Source: Pseudoalteromonas rubra
Lineage (GTDB): Bacteria; Pseudomonadota; Gammaproteobacteria; Enterobacterales; Alteromonadaceae
Direction of reading: 5' to 3'
Assembly (NCBI RefSeq): GCF_001482385.1
Contig: NZ_CP013611.1
Location: 3,541,501-3,605,500, forward strand
DNA length: 64,000 nt
Shown: piece after piece, positions 1 through 7,881 of the stretch
Position numbering within the stretch: position 1 is the first letter of the stretch
How the letters are laid out: each line of letters begins with the position of its first letter
Notes under the pieces: generated by a model
The model's input: only the letters and a program-made list of their open reading frames with translations
Told to the model about the DNA's origin: nothing
The model's database searches: none
Position numbers and translations under genes: made by a program

Positions 1-2
1 CG

Positions 3-167
3 TTTAGCTGGTATAAGCGCTCAACGGATGACAGTGGTGATAATCGGGTGGAGGTGGAACGTTTTGCAGATCACGAGTGGCGCAAGACGACGTATAACTC
101 GGATGGCACATACACCAGACTCTGTAGTGAGGATGGGGCATCCTGGCAGTCGTGTCCGGCTAACTAA
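3..167 (+). CDS. C-terminal end of a protein cut by the window edge
   Basis: An open frame enters from the left edge and stops with TAA at 165-167, giving about 54 residues. The tail is polar and rich in Asp, Arg, Ser and aromatic residues, with two cysteines in the last 20 residues (LCSEDGASWQSCPAN). That composition is more like the end of an exported or surface protein than of an enzyme. The family cannot be recognised from this fragment. A competing frame (28-222) is open, but its translation has no protein-like features, so the frame starting at position 3 is preferred. Confidence 0.5.
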   Translation, partial: FSWYKRSTDDSGDNRVEVERFADHEWRKTTYNSDGTYTRLCSEDGASWQSCPAN

Positions 168-284
168 CGTTTATATTATTGATACATATAAGGTGTTCAG
201 GCCAGCCCTTTTGTTCCATTAATTTGCTTTGCGCAATAACTGCGCTCGACTATGCTTATCTTCAGGGTGAACAAGGGGGTTTCC

Positions 285-713
285 ATGGCCTTGATAGAGC
301 TTATTTATGTCAGCACTGTAACGGCACCTCTGTCTGATGATCAGTTGATTGACTTAAATCGTTTTTGTAAATCGACTAATCAACTCAATGGCATTTCCGG
401 CATGTTACTTTATGATGGACATCACTTCATGCAAGTGATTGAAGGTGAAAGAGATCATGTTGAGCGTTTGTATAAGAATATTCAACAAGATCCAAGGCAT
501 ACCGAAGTGGTCGCGTTGATCATTAACGACCTGTCAAAGCGGAATTTTTCGCGTTGGTCCATGGGCGTAATTGATCTCTCCAAACATCCGAGTTATCGCA
601 AGGTAAAAACGACACGGCCACATCGACGGCTTCCGCTCAGTTATAAGTTGCTTAAGTCATTTCGCGATCATGAAATGGAGTTTGAAGAGCGAGTCAGAAA
701 ATCTTTTGGCTGA
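285..713 (+). CDS. Single-domain BLUF blue-light photoreceptor
   Basis: This 142-residue protein is a short BLUF domain (sensor of blue light using FAD) with only a small basic C-terminal extension, the size of the PixD/BlsA class. The residues that form the flavin photocycle network are present at the same numbers as in PixD (Slr1694): Tyr8, Asn32, Gln50, Trp91 and Met93. Such proteins have no output domain and act by light-dependent contact with a partner protein. ATG at 285 is preferred over the in-frame ATG at 252 because AAGGGGG lies just upstream and the protein then begins right at the first BLUF strand. No cyclic-di-GMP or regulator gene lies next to it, so the partner is not evident. 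BLUF assignment is firm; the biological output is unknown. Confidence 0.9.
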   Translation: MALIELIYVSTVTAPLSDDQLIDLNRFCKSTNQLNGISGMLLYDGHHFMQVIEGERDHVERLYKNIQQDPRHTEVVALIINDLSKRNFSRWSMGVIDLSKHPSYRKVKTTRPHRRLPLSYKLLKSFRDHEMEFEERVRKSFG

Positions 714-716
714 TCT

Positions 717-777
717 CTTAATTGGTGTGACAACAGAGCGACCATGGGATGGTCGCTCTGTTGTCACACCAATTAAG
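717..777. terminator. 28-bp perfect inverted repeat between convergent genes, probable bidirectional terminator
   Basis: Positions 717-744 and 750-777 are exact reverse complements (28 bp) around a 5-nt loop (TGGGA). The element starts 4 nt after the BLUF stop and ends 3 nt before the end of uraA, so it fills the whole gap between the converging genes. Position suggests transcription termination or RNA 3'-end protection for both. No T-run follows either arm and the stem is much longer than a usual intrinsic terminator, so the mechanism is uncertain. Confidence 0.7.
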
Positions 778-779
778 CG

Positions 780-2024
780 TTATGCGGCTGGTTTTGGGTG
801 AGGCAGCACTAGGTTAAGCACAATGCCAAGAATGGCGCAAAGGCTCACCCCTTGCAGGCTAAATTCCGTGCTGCCCAGTTGCATTCCACCAATACCAAAT
901 ACCAATATCAATGCAATGATACTGAGGTTACGGGGGGTACTGAGGTCGGTTTCTGATTTCACTAAAGTGTTTAAACCGACGACCGCGATTGAGCCAAACA
1001 ACAGGGTCATGATCCCACCCATCACAGGCGTTGGAATGGTTTGCAAGCCAGCGCCCATCTTACCGACAAATGCCAGCACGATGGCAATCACCGCTGTCCA
1101 GGTCATTACCTGAGGGTTGAAGTTACGGGTCAGCATAACGGCGCCGGTTACTTCTGAGTAGGTGGTATTGGGTGGGCCACCAAACAAAGAAGCCGTTGAG
1201 GTAGCCAGGCCATCTCCCAGCAAAGTGCGGTGCAAGCCGGGTTTTTTGAGGTAATCTTTGCCTGTCACGTTACTGATCGCCATCATATCGCCGATATGTT
1301 CAATCGCCGGGGCAATGGCCACAGGTACCATAAACAGAATGGCCGGCCAGTAAAACTCTGGCCAGACAAAGGCTGGGACGGCCAGCCAGTTGGCATTGTG
1401 CACCGCGTCAAATTGAACGATACCAAATGCCAGAGATAAGCCGTAACCTGTGATGATACCCGCAAGAATCGGGATCAGGCGGAAAATCCCTTTGGCTGTG
1501 ACTGCCACGATTAAGGTGACTATCAGTGAGGACAGTGAAATGATCAATGCCTGATCGTAAGCAACCAGCTGAGCACTGCCGTCACCACTTTTACCCATGG
1601 CCATGTTCACCGCAACAGGCGCAAGGGCCAGTCCGATGACCATAATGACCGGGCCAACCACCACGGGGGGCAAGATCTTATGCAGAATATCGGCACCTTT
1701 AAAGCGTACCAGCAAGCTTAGCAGGATATAGGCAAACCCGGCTGCCATAAGCCCACCCATAGTGGCGGGGATCCCCCACACCTGCACGCTGGCAATGATC
1801 GGGGCGATAAACGCAAAGGAAGAAGCCAGAAAGACCGGCACTTGTCCGCGGGTGACAAACTGAAACACCAAAGTACCGAGGCCAGCGGTAAACAATGCGA
1901 CATTGGGGTCCAGGCCGGTCAGCAGAGGCACCAGCACGAGTGCTCCAAAGGCAACAAAGAGCATCTGAGCACCGCTCAGTATGGTTTTGAGCGATGTCAG
2001 AGAATTAAGGGGGGTGTTGGACAT
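780..2024 (-). CDS. uraA: Uracil permease (NCS2 family)
   Basis: A 414-residue, strongly hydrophobic protein of the nucleobase:cation symporter-2 family, close in length to E. coli UraA (429). It has the long series of membrane helices of the family and conserved segments such as a Pro-rich loop (LPPVVVGPVIMVIG) and the GGPPNTTYSEVTG segment that contributes to the substrate site in UraA. Expected role: proton-coupled uptake of uracil across the inner membrane. It lies 10 nt after upp on the same strand, so the two form a salvage operon in which the imported uracil is converted to UMP. The order upp-uraA is the same as in E. coli. Confidence 0.93.
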   Translation of the reverse strand: MSNTPLNSLTSLKTILSGAQMLFVAFGALVLVPLLTGLDPNVALFTAGLGTLVFQFVTRGQVPVFLASSFAFIAPIIASVQVWGIPATMGGLMAAGFAYILLSLLVRFKGADILHKILPPVVVGPVIMVIGLALAPVAVNMAMGKSGDGSAQLVAYDQALIISLSSLIVTLIVAVTAKGIFRLIPILAGIITGYGLSLAFGIVQFDAVHNANWLAVPAFVWPEFYWPAILFMVPVAIAPAIEHIGDMMAISNVTGKDYLKKPGLHRTLLGDGLATSTASLFGGPPNTTYSEVTGAVMLTRNFNPQVMTWTAVIAIVLAFVGKMGAGLQTIPTPVMGGIMTLLFGSIAVVGLNTLVKSETDLSTPRNLSIIALILVFGIGGMQLGSTEFSLQGVSLCAILGIVLNLVLPHPKPAA

Positions 2025-2034
2025 TCAGGGCGTC

Positions 2035-2664
2035 CTACACAGTGCCAAAAATTTTGTCACCGGCGTCGCCCAGTCCAGGCACTATGTAACCTTTTTCATT
2101 CAGATGACTGTCCAACGAGGCGGTGAAGATCTCGACATCAGGGTGCGCTGCCAGGGTTTTTTCCACGCCTTCAGGCGCGGCGACCAGCACAATCACTTTG
2201 ATCTCTTTACAGCCCGCTTTCTTTAACATGTCGATTGTGGCAATCATTGAGCCACCGGTGGCTAGCATAGGATCAATCACCAGGCCCATGCGCTCTTCAA
2301 TGTTACCAACTAGCTTTTCAAAGTAGGGCACAGGCTCGAGTGTTTCTTCGTTGCGTTGCAGCCCGACCACACTGACCTTAGCGCTTGGGATTAACTGCAT
2401 CACGCCTTCCATCATCCCCAGCCCTGCGCGCAGGATAGGCACAACGGTGATTTTCTTGCCTTTGATGTGCTGCACGGTGAGGTCATCACCCTGCCAGCCT
2501 TTGATGGTAATATCTTCCAATGGGATGTCTTTGGTTGCCTCATAGGTCAGCAAAGTGCCCACTTCCTGGCATAGCTCGCGAAAGCTTTTTGTGCTGATCC
2601 CATGCTCGCGCATCAGACCAAGTTTATGCTGTACAAGTGGGTGTTTGATTACATGAATACTCAT
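2035..2664 (-). CDS. upp: Uracil phosphoribosyltransferase
   Basis: A 209-residue type I phosphoribosyltransferase, the usual length for Upp. It makes UMP and diphosphate from uracil and PRPP in the cytoplasm. Visible features are the N-terminal [12 protein letters not shown] segment, the [13 protein letters not shown] region, the PRPP-binding loop [13 protein letters not shown] and the C-terminal uracil-recognition segment [13 protein letters not shown]. It is the first gene of a two-gene operon with uraA. The 133 nt upstream up to the next gene are A+T rich and should carry its promoter, but I could not pick a convincing -35/-10 pair. Confidence 0.96.
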   Translation of the reverse strand: MSIHVIKHPLVQHKLGLMREHGISTKSFRELCQEVGTLLTYEATKDIPLEDITIKGWQGDDLTVQHIKGKKITVVPILRAGLGMMEGVMQLIPSAKVSVVGLQRNEETLEPVPYFEKLVGNIEERMGLVIDPMLATGGSMIATIDMLKKAGCKEIKVIVLVAAPEGVEKTLAAHPDVEIFTASLDSHLNEKGYIVPGLGDAGDKIFGTV

Positions 2665-2797
2665 TGAAAAGATACTCCAAATAAAATTTAACGCTATTTT
2701 AGCTTAGCTATTCGAGAATTACCCTGAGATAACGCAAATAATTTATTCAATGAGTTAGGTGTAGTTTACAGTACGCATTCTTGGCGAGTTTAAAAGT

Positions 2798-3733
2798 TTA
2801 GTGTGCTGGCGGGGGCTGCTGTACGGCCTTATCAGCAGCGGGGAGCGCGAGGTGAATAACACGCCGTTCCGACAACCGGTGGCGTTGTTGCAAGTAACCA
2901 AAATGTTTGCGCATCAGGCGGGTTTGCAAACCATTTCTTTGCGCACGTTCCAATGCTCGGGTGAGAATGGAAATGTGGGCTTTGTTTTGCGGGTGCAGAT
3001 AAAAATGGAAGTCCAGCGGGTAGCTGAGTACCAGATTGGGCTCGATGATCAAACCATCACTCAGTGGGTAATCATCTATTTCATTGATGCCCCGTGAGAA
3101 GTAATCAAACCCCCGATTGCCGCCTGTGAGCATACGCACTATCGTGCCGTGGTCGCTGGTATTCTCGATGTAAGGCAGCTGATTGGCTTGCCAGATCTGC
3201 GTGTCATACCAGCCGGGCGCAAAGACCCCGACTAATTTACTGTCCCGAAAGGATTCCAGTGATTGCACGGCATCAAAGCGTGTCTGGGTACGCTGATGGA
3301 TCAATAGCAGCCTTTTGCCAATCAAGCTTTGTGTCAGTGGCACATTAATTTTGTGAAATGTGGCATCGCGTTGTGGTGTTGCCAGCCGCATTATCATGGT
3401 GATTTGGCCACTGTTTAGCAATCTGGATTCACGTTTATACAAAGGGTTAGGGGTCATGGTGAGTGTCAGGTTATAACCAAGGTCTGCCAGCGAGACATGC
3501 AGCAGCTCACTGATGTACTTTTGCAGCTTAACCTGGCGGACAGGGAGTGTGATATGAAGTTCCGGGGGCGTCGCGTCTTGGCTGATTTGCTGTGCCCTGA
3601 CGGGTGAGAAAAGCTGCACAACGACAAGTAAAAAAAGAAGGCTTTGTACTATCCACACAAACTGACTACCCAACCACACAAACTGACTACCCAAAAACCA
3701 TTGCCACAACCAGTATAGGCAATTTATCGCCAT
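2798..3733 (-). CDS. Periplasmic binding-protein-like protein of unknown ligand
   Basis: This 311-residue protein has an N-terminal hydrophobic export segment (about residues 28-47, ending near SPVRAQQ) followed by a fold resembling type 2 periplasmic solute-binding proteins (SBP_bac_3-like). Phrases such as LLNSGQITMIMRLATPQRD and the segment around GVFAPGWYDTQIW resemble the ligand-domain pattern, but the usual signature is weak and the ligand cannot be predicted. No transporter membrane or ATPase gene is adjacent, as for many orphan proteins of this type in Alteromonadales. The N terminus contains a 7-residue in-frame duplication (GSQFVWL/GSQFVWI) from a 21-bp DNA repeat. It is transcribed divergently from the copper cassette, and nothing in the sequence links it to copper. 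Confidence 0.6.
   Translation of the reverse strand: MAINCLYWLWQWFLGSQFVWLGSQFVWIVQSLLFLLVVVQLFSPVRAQQISQDATPPELHITLPVRQVKLQKYISELLHVSLADLGYNLTLTMTPNPLYKRESRLLNSGQITMIMRLATPQRDATFHKINVPLTQSLIGKRLLLIHQRTQTRFDAVQSLESFRDSKLVGVFAPGWYDTQIWQANQLPYIENTSDHGTIVRMLTGGNRGFDYFSRGINEIDDYPLSDGLIIEPNLVLSYPLDFHFYLHPQNKAHISILTRALERAQRNGLQTRLMRKHFGYLQQRHRLSERRVIHLALPAADKAVQQPPPAH
3653..3694. repeat. 21-bp perfect tandem duplication inside a signal-peptide region
   Basis: Two adjacent identical 21-bp units occupy 3653-3673 and 3674-3694. The length is a multiple of three, so the gene on the minus strand stays in frame and gains seven residues ahead of its hydrophobic export segment. Exact identity points to a recent duplication or a slippage-prone site. 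Confidence 0.9.
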
Positions 3734-3800
3734 TATTATGCGTATGCTTTCCTTTTTTTGTTGTTTATGTGAGAATCTGACTCGTTACCCCGAGGGCATT

Positions 3801-4193
3801 ATGAATAAATTCACCGCAACATTACTGATGATACTCGCTTTGTTTGCCTTTGTTGTGCAAGGCATGGCGAATGCTGTGATGGCGTGTGAAGCACATATGC
3901 AGGGCCACGACATGCCAGGGACCATGATGACACATCAGCATGCGTCAATGGACAATCACCTCATGTCGCACAGTGAGCCAAACATGATGAGCCATTCGCA
4001 GCACGCAATGGACTGCTGTGACGATGATAGTGAATGCGTGTGCCTGACCCATGCCTGTGGTAGCGCTCAGCTGTTGCCTGTGGCTGAATTCTCTCTGGCG
4101 ACAGACCTAAGTTATACGGCTGCTTTATGGCAGGAAAACCAACCCCCGGTTGTTGTCGCTCGATCTCTTTATCGTCCCCCCATTTTTGCCTGA
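3801..4193 (+). CDS. Exported Met/His/Cys-rich CopL-like metal-binding protein
   Basis: A 130-residue protein with a signal peptide (about residues 1-23, ending near MANA) followed by a stretch dense in Met and His (GHDMPGTMMTHQHASMDNH and similar) and a Cys cluster (DCCDDDSECVCLTHAC). Proteins of this kind (CopL-like) bind copper in the periplasm and are often first in copper-resistance operons. ATG at 3801 is chosen over 3738 because it is preceded by CGAGGGC and directly starts the signal peptide. It precedes the DUF411 gene and the RND pump on the same strand. The copper link is inferred from composition and context; the fold is not recognised with certainty. Confidence 0.7.
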   Translation: MNKFTATLLMILALFAFVVQGMANAVMACEAHMQGHDMPGTMMTHQHASMDNHLMSHSEPNMMSHSQHAMDCCDDDSECVCLTHACGSAQLLPVAEFSLATDLSYTAALWQENQPPVVVARSLYRPPIFA

Positions 4194-4347
4194 ACCAGGT
4201 GAAGTGCGTCTGAAATTCGGCATCTGAGCCTGTTTATCCAACTTCTTTTGATGATTTCACTGCATTTTGCAGTGTGATGTTTACATTGATTCTGACCCGT
4301 ACATGCCATATCGAGCTGCTGTGGGCCAGAAGGAGACGGAGGCAAGT

Positions 4348-4836
4348 GTGTCTTTTACTACCAATAAATATTTTCTATTTCTGAGTGCCTGTTTGTTTTG
4401 GTTACTGAGCCTGAGTAGTTACGCTCAGAGCAGCCCGGAGCAGGCTTTAACTGTGTATAAAACGCCGACCTGTGGGTGTTGTAAAAAATGGCTGTCGCAC
4501 CTGCTTGAGCGAGGTATAAACGCACAAGGGCAGGAACTGGCATCGCTCAGTGCAATTAAGTCACGGTATGGGATAGTTGCGCGTTATCGTTCATGCCACA
4601 CCGCTGTCAGTCACGATGGCTGGGTATTTGAAGGGCATGTCCCCGCCAGGTTTATTCAACAATTTTTAGCTAACCCCCAGAAAGACGCCATCGGTCTTGC
4701 TGTGCCAGCCATGCCGCTGGGATCGCCGGGCATGGAAGTGGACGGCCGCTTCATGCCGTATCAGGTTTTACTTTTGATGAAAGACGGCAGCCACCAGATC
4801 TATGCGCAGGTGAATGCTTATAAGGAGCAGTTTTGA
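4348..4836 (+). CDS. DUF411 periplasmic copper-binding protein, CopG-like
   Basis: A 162-residue exported DUF411 protein. After a signal peptide (ending near SSYAQS) it has the thioredoxin-like start LTVYKTPTCGCCKKW, with the CxCC metal/redox site, then the conserved GHVPARFIQQFL and PAMPLGSPGMEV segments. DUF411 proteins such as Vibrio cholerae CopG bind copper in the periplasm and support copper export. GTG at 4348 is the likely start: a strong GGAGG lies 5 nt upstream (4338-4342) and the signal peptide begins there, whereas the upstream ATG at 4267 adds an unrelated leader. Its stop codon overlaps the ATG of the next gene by one base, so the two are translationally coupled. Confidence 0.87.
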   Translation: MSFTTNKYFLFLSACLFWLLSLSSYAQSSPEQALTVYKTPTCGCCKKWLSHLLERGINAQGQELASLSAIKSRYGIVARYRSCHTAVSHDGWVFEGHVPARFIQQFLANPQKDAIGLAVPAMPLGSPGMEVDGRFMPYQVLLLMKDGSHQIYAQVNAYKEQF

Positions 4837-6170
4837 TGCAACCTCTTATTATCCGGATAGTCAGTTTGACACTATTAAGCGCACTGACACTGAGTGTCAC
4901 TGCCGCACAGGCGTCAGAACGACTGTCATTGCAAAAAGCAATTGAGCTGGCAACGAAACAGGATCCGGTATTACAAAAGCAGCATTACCAGCAGCGCGCA
5001 ACACAAGCGCAAAGCATTGCGGCCGGTACATTGCCGGATCCCAAAGTGGCCTTATCTATGATGAATTTGCCTGTGGATGGCTGGCAGCATGACCGTGAAG
5101 CGATGACGCAGCTCAAAGTGGGCGTGAGTCAGCAGTTTGGTCGTGGCGACGAGTTAGCACTGAAACGACAGCAGCTGATGATTGCCAGTAGTGAATATGC
5201 CTTGCTGCGAGCCGACCGCACTGCGCAGATCCGCGCTCAGGTGAGTCAACTATGGCTCGATACGTACCTGGCAGAACGCACCATCGCTTTGATTGAGCAG
5301 GACAAAGCACTTTTTGAGCAACTGGTTGATGTAAGTAAGGCCAGCTATGCCAATGCCGTGGGGCGTACCCGTCAGCAGGATGTGATCCGTGCTCAGCTGG
5401 AGCTGGTGCAGCTGGATGACCGTCTCAATGTCGAATATCAAAAACGCGACGCCACACGTGCTCAGCTGATGTCCTGGCTACAAAGCGGCCAGATACAAAC
5501 GGCCTGGTCGGATACCCGGTTAGCAGAGGGGCTTCCATCACTTCAGGTTGCGGTTCCAACGTTGTTTGTACAAGGCAAGCCGGATACGCAGCGGTTGCTA
5601 AACCGGCTTACCAGCCATCCTGTGGTGCTGGCGCAGGACGTGCGTATTGAGGTCGCCGCCAAAGGCGTCGCGATTGCCCGTCAGCAATATAAACCGCAGT
5701 GGGGCGTGAATGCCAGTTATGGTCATCGCAGTGATATGCCCGATGGCAGCAGTCGGGCAGACTTTTTCTCTGTTGGAGTGAGCGTTGATGTGCCTTTGTT
5801 TACTGCTAATCGTCAGGACCAATGGCTGAGTGCCTCACAGGCTGATCAGGAAGCGATCAAAACGGACAAGCTGTTGCTGCTCAGAGATTTGTCAGGTCAG
5901 GTTGAAAAAGAAGCGAGTCAGCTGAGGCGCCTGTCTGAGCGTCAGATTTTGTACCGGGAGCAATTGTTACAGCAAACCTACGAACAGGCCGAAGCTGCAC
6001 TGACTGCTTACACCAATGACAGCGGCGACTTTGCTGAAGTGGTGCGTGCTCGAATTGCTCAGTTGAATGCCAGAGTGGCTGCAAAACAAATTGACGTAGA
6101 TGCGCTGAAAGCCGTTGCTCGATTGAATTATTACCTCACGACTTACCAGCCAGGAGCTGCACATGAATAA
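4836..6170 (+). CDS. TolC-family outer-membrane channel of a copper RND pump (CusC-like)
   Basis: A 444-residue outer-membrane efflux protein with a signal peptide (cleavage near TAAQAS) and the two internally related coiled-coil halves of the TolC/CusC family (for example RLSLQKAIELATKQDPVL near the N terminus). It is expected to form the trimeric exit duct for the CusBA pump downstream. ATG at 4836 overlaps the preceding TGA (TGATG) and follows AAGGAG; a TTG one codon earlier is also possible. The gene overlaps the adaptor gene by 8 nt. A separate, general tolC lies at about 35 kb, so this one is probably dedicated to metal export. Confidence 0.87.
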   Translation: MQPLIIRIVSLTLLSALTLSVTAAQASERLSLQKAIELATKQDPVLQKQHYQQRATQAQSIAAGTLPDPKVALSMMNLPVDGWQHDREAMTQLKVGVSQQFGRGDELALKRQQLMIASSEYALLRADRTAQIRAQVSQLWLDTYLAERTIALIEQDKALFEQLVDVSKASYANAVGRTRQQDVIRAQLELVQLDDRLNVEYQKRDATRAQLMSWLQSGQIQTAWSDTRLAEGLPSLQVAVPTLFVQGKPDTQRLLNRLTSHPVVLAQDVRIEVAAKGVAIARQQYKPQWGVNASYGHRSDMPDGSSRADFFSVGVSVDVPLFTANRQDQWLSASQADQEAIKTDKLLLLRDLSGQVEKEASQLRRLSERQILYREQLLQQTYEQAEAALTAYTNDSGDFAEVVRARIAQLNARVAAKQIDVDALKAVARLNYYLTTYQPGAAHE

Positions 6171-7866
6171 CACACTTAAACTCTTGCTGGCTGGGTTATC
6201 AGGGGGCGCACTGAGCTATATTGTGATGACAACAGGCACAGTCCAGTCTGACACGCCGCAAGGCGAGGACAACAGCAAGCAACCACTCTATTGGGTCGCA
6301 CCGATGGACAGCAATTACCGTCGTGATAAGCCCGGTAAATCGCCGATGGGCATGGATTTGGTACCTGTGTATGCAGAGAGTGAGGCGCAAGAGGCCGGGG
6401 CGGTCACTATTTCACCTGAAGTGGTGAATAACCTGGGGGTGAGAACGGCTATCGTGGAGACAGGCCCGCTGCACAGCATGATCTCGACAGTCGGTTACAT
6501 ACAATATGATGAAGATAAGCTGGTGCACATTCACCCACGCGTTGATGGTTGGGTAGAAACCTTATACATCAAAGCGGCCGGAGAGCCGGTTGAGCAGGGA
6601 CAGCCTCTGTATTCGCTGTATTCACCACAGCTGGTAAATGCTCAGGAGGAGTTTCTGATCGCCCTGAAGCGCAATAATGCCGCACTGATCAAAGCAGCAC
6701 GGGAGCGTTTGATGGCATTGCAATTGTCGGCTGATTTTATTCGCAGCTTAGAAGCGCAGCGTCTGGTACGCCAGACCATTACTTTTTATGCCCGCCAGAG
6801 CGGTGTAGTCGCCGAACTGAAGATCCGTGAAGGTTTTTACGTCAATCCGGGCAATACCCTGATGAGCATTGCTCAGCTGGATCAGGTTTGGGTGGAAGCC
6901 GAAGTGTTCGAGCGGGATACTGCGCTGGTTGAGGCAGGCCAGCCGGTAGTAATGACATTGGATTATTTGCCCGGTAAGCGTTGGCAGGGCAGCGTAGACT
7001 ATGTTTACCCGACGTTGAATGAAACGACCCGGACGCTGCGGGTTCGGCTTAAGTTCGACAATGCTGCGGGGGAGCTGAAACCCAATATGTTTGCTCAGGT
7101 GCAGATCCTGGCGGGCAGTAAAGCAGACACCATGCTGGTGCCGAGCGAGGCGGTGATCCGCACCGGTAAGCAGGATAGGGTGGTTGTTGCGCTAGGCGAG
7201 GGACGTTTTAAGTCCGTCGCAGTGACCTTGGGCCGGGTCGGTCTCGAACAGACTGAGATCCTGGAGGGGCTGCAACAGGATGACCGGGTCGTTACATCGG
7301 CTCAGTTTCTGATTGATTCAGAATCCAGTAAAAGCTCCGACTTTAAGCGTATGAGTGCTGATGCAAAACCGACTCAGGTCTGGATGGCCGGTACGGTGAA
7401 TCACTATGAGGCGCAGTCAAGTGTGATTAACATTACCCATGATGCCGTGCCTGAGTGGGAATGGCCAGAAATGACCATGGACTTTCAGCTGGCCGATAAG
7501 CTTGACAGCAGTGCGCTTAAAATCGGACAGTCGCTACATTTTGAGGTCACTAAAACGGATGCAGGGTATGAAATCACCACCATTCATATTATGTCTGAAC
7601 CGACCTTACCAATGGCGACCGTTGGGGGCAACATCAAAGCAATAGACATCGCGTCTCGCATCGCTACTATCCATCGCGGCGCGATTGAAAAATGGGGTCG
7701 TGCCGCCGCCACGATGGACTTTGTCATAGCCGACGATATCGACTTGAATGCGTTTAACGTTGGCGATCAGGTAACCTTTACCTTTGAGGTGGGGGATGAC
7801 TTTGTTGTGACCGAGATGCAGCACGGTGAGCAAGCCCCCGCTATGTCTGATCATGCACACCATTAA
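6163..7866 (+). CDS. RND periplasmic adaptor CusB-like with two fused CusF-like domains
   Basis: At 567 residues this is about 160 longer than E. coli CusB. In order: membrane anchor/export segment (1-25), a heavy-metal-binding motif (about 41-70, YWVAPMDSNYRRDKPGKSPM), the membrane-fusion barrel and hairpin (about 80-395), then two CusF-like beta-barrel copper domains (about 405-475 and 484-555) and a His-rich tail. The first CusF-like domain keeps the His, Trp, Met and Met ligands (ITHDAV, then EWPEMTMDF). In the second the corresponding stretch reads KWGRAAATMDF, so the first Met is Ala and the Trp is displaced. It should link CusA to CusC and hand over Cu(I)/Ag(I) in the periplasm. AGGAG precedes the ATG, which overlaps the upstream gene. 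Confidence 0.9.
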   Translation: MNNTLKLLLAGLSGGALSYIVMTTGTVQSDTPQGEDNSKQPLYWVAPMDSNYRRDKPGKSPMGMDLVPVYAESEAQEAGAVTISPEVVNNLGVRTAIVETGPLHSMISTVGYIQYDEDKLVHIHPRVDGWVETLYIKAAGEPVEQGQPLYSLYSPQLVNAQEEFLIALKRNNAALIKAARERLMALQLSADFIRSLEAQRLVRQTITFYARQSGVVAELKIREGFYVNPGNTLMSIAQLDQVWVEAEVFERDTALVEAGQPVVMTLDYLPGKRWQGSVDYVYPTLNETTRTLRVRLKFDNAAGELKPNMFAQVQILAGSKADTMLVPSEAVIRTGKQDRVVVALGEGRFKSVAVTLGRVGLEQTEILEGLQQDDRVVTSAQFLIDSESSKSSDFKRMSADAKPTQVWMAGTVNHYEAQSSVINITHDAVPEWEWPEMTMDFQLADKLDSSALKIGQSLHFEVTKTDAGYEITTIHIMSEPTLPMATVGGNIKAIDIASRIATIHRGAIEKWGRAAATMDFVIADDIDLNAFNVGDQVTFTFEVGDDFVVTEMQHGEQAPAMSDHAHH

Positions 7867-7881
7867 GCCAGGAGAACAATC

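Noticed and set aside
28..222. Open frame of 64 codons at the left edge
   Set aside because: The overlapping frame starting at position 3 has a natural protein-like composition and a stop at 165-167; this one has no ribosome site and looks like random coding.
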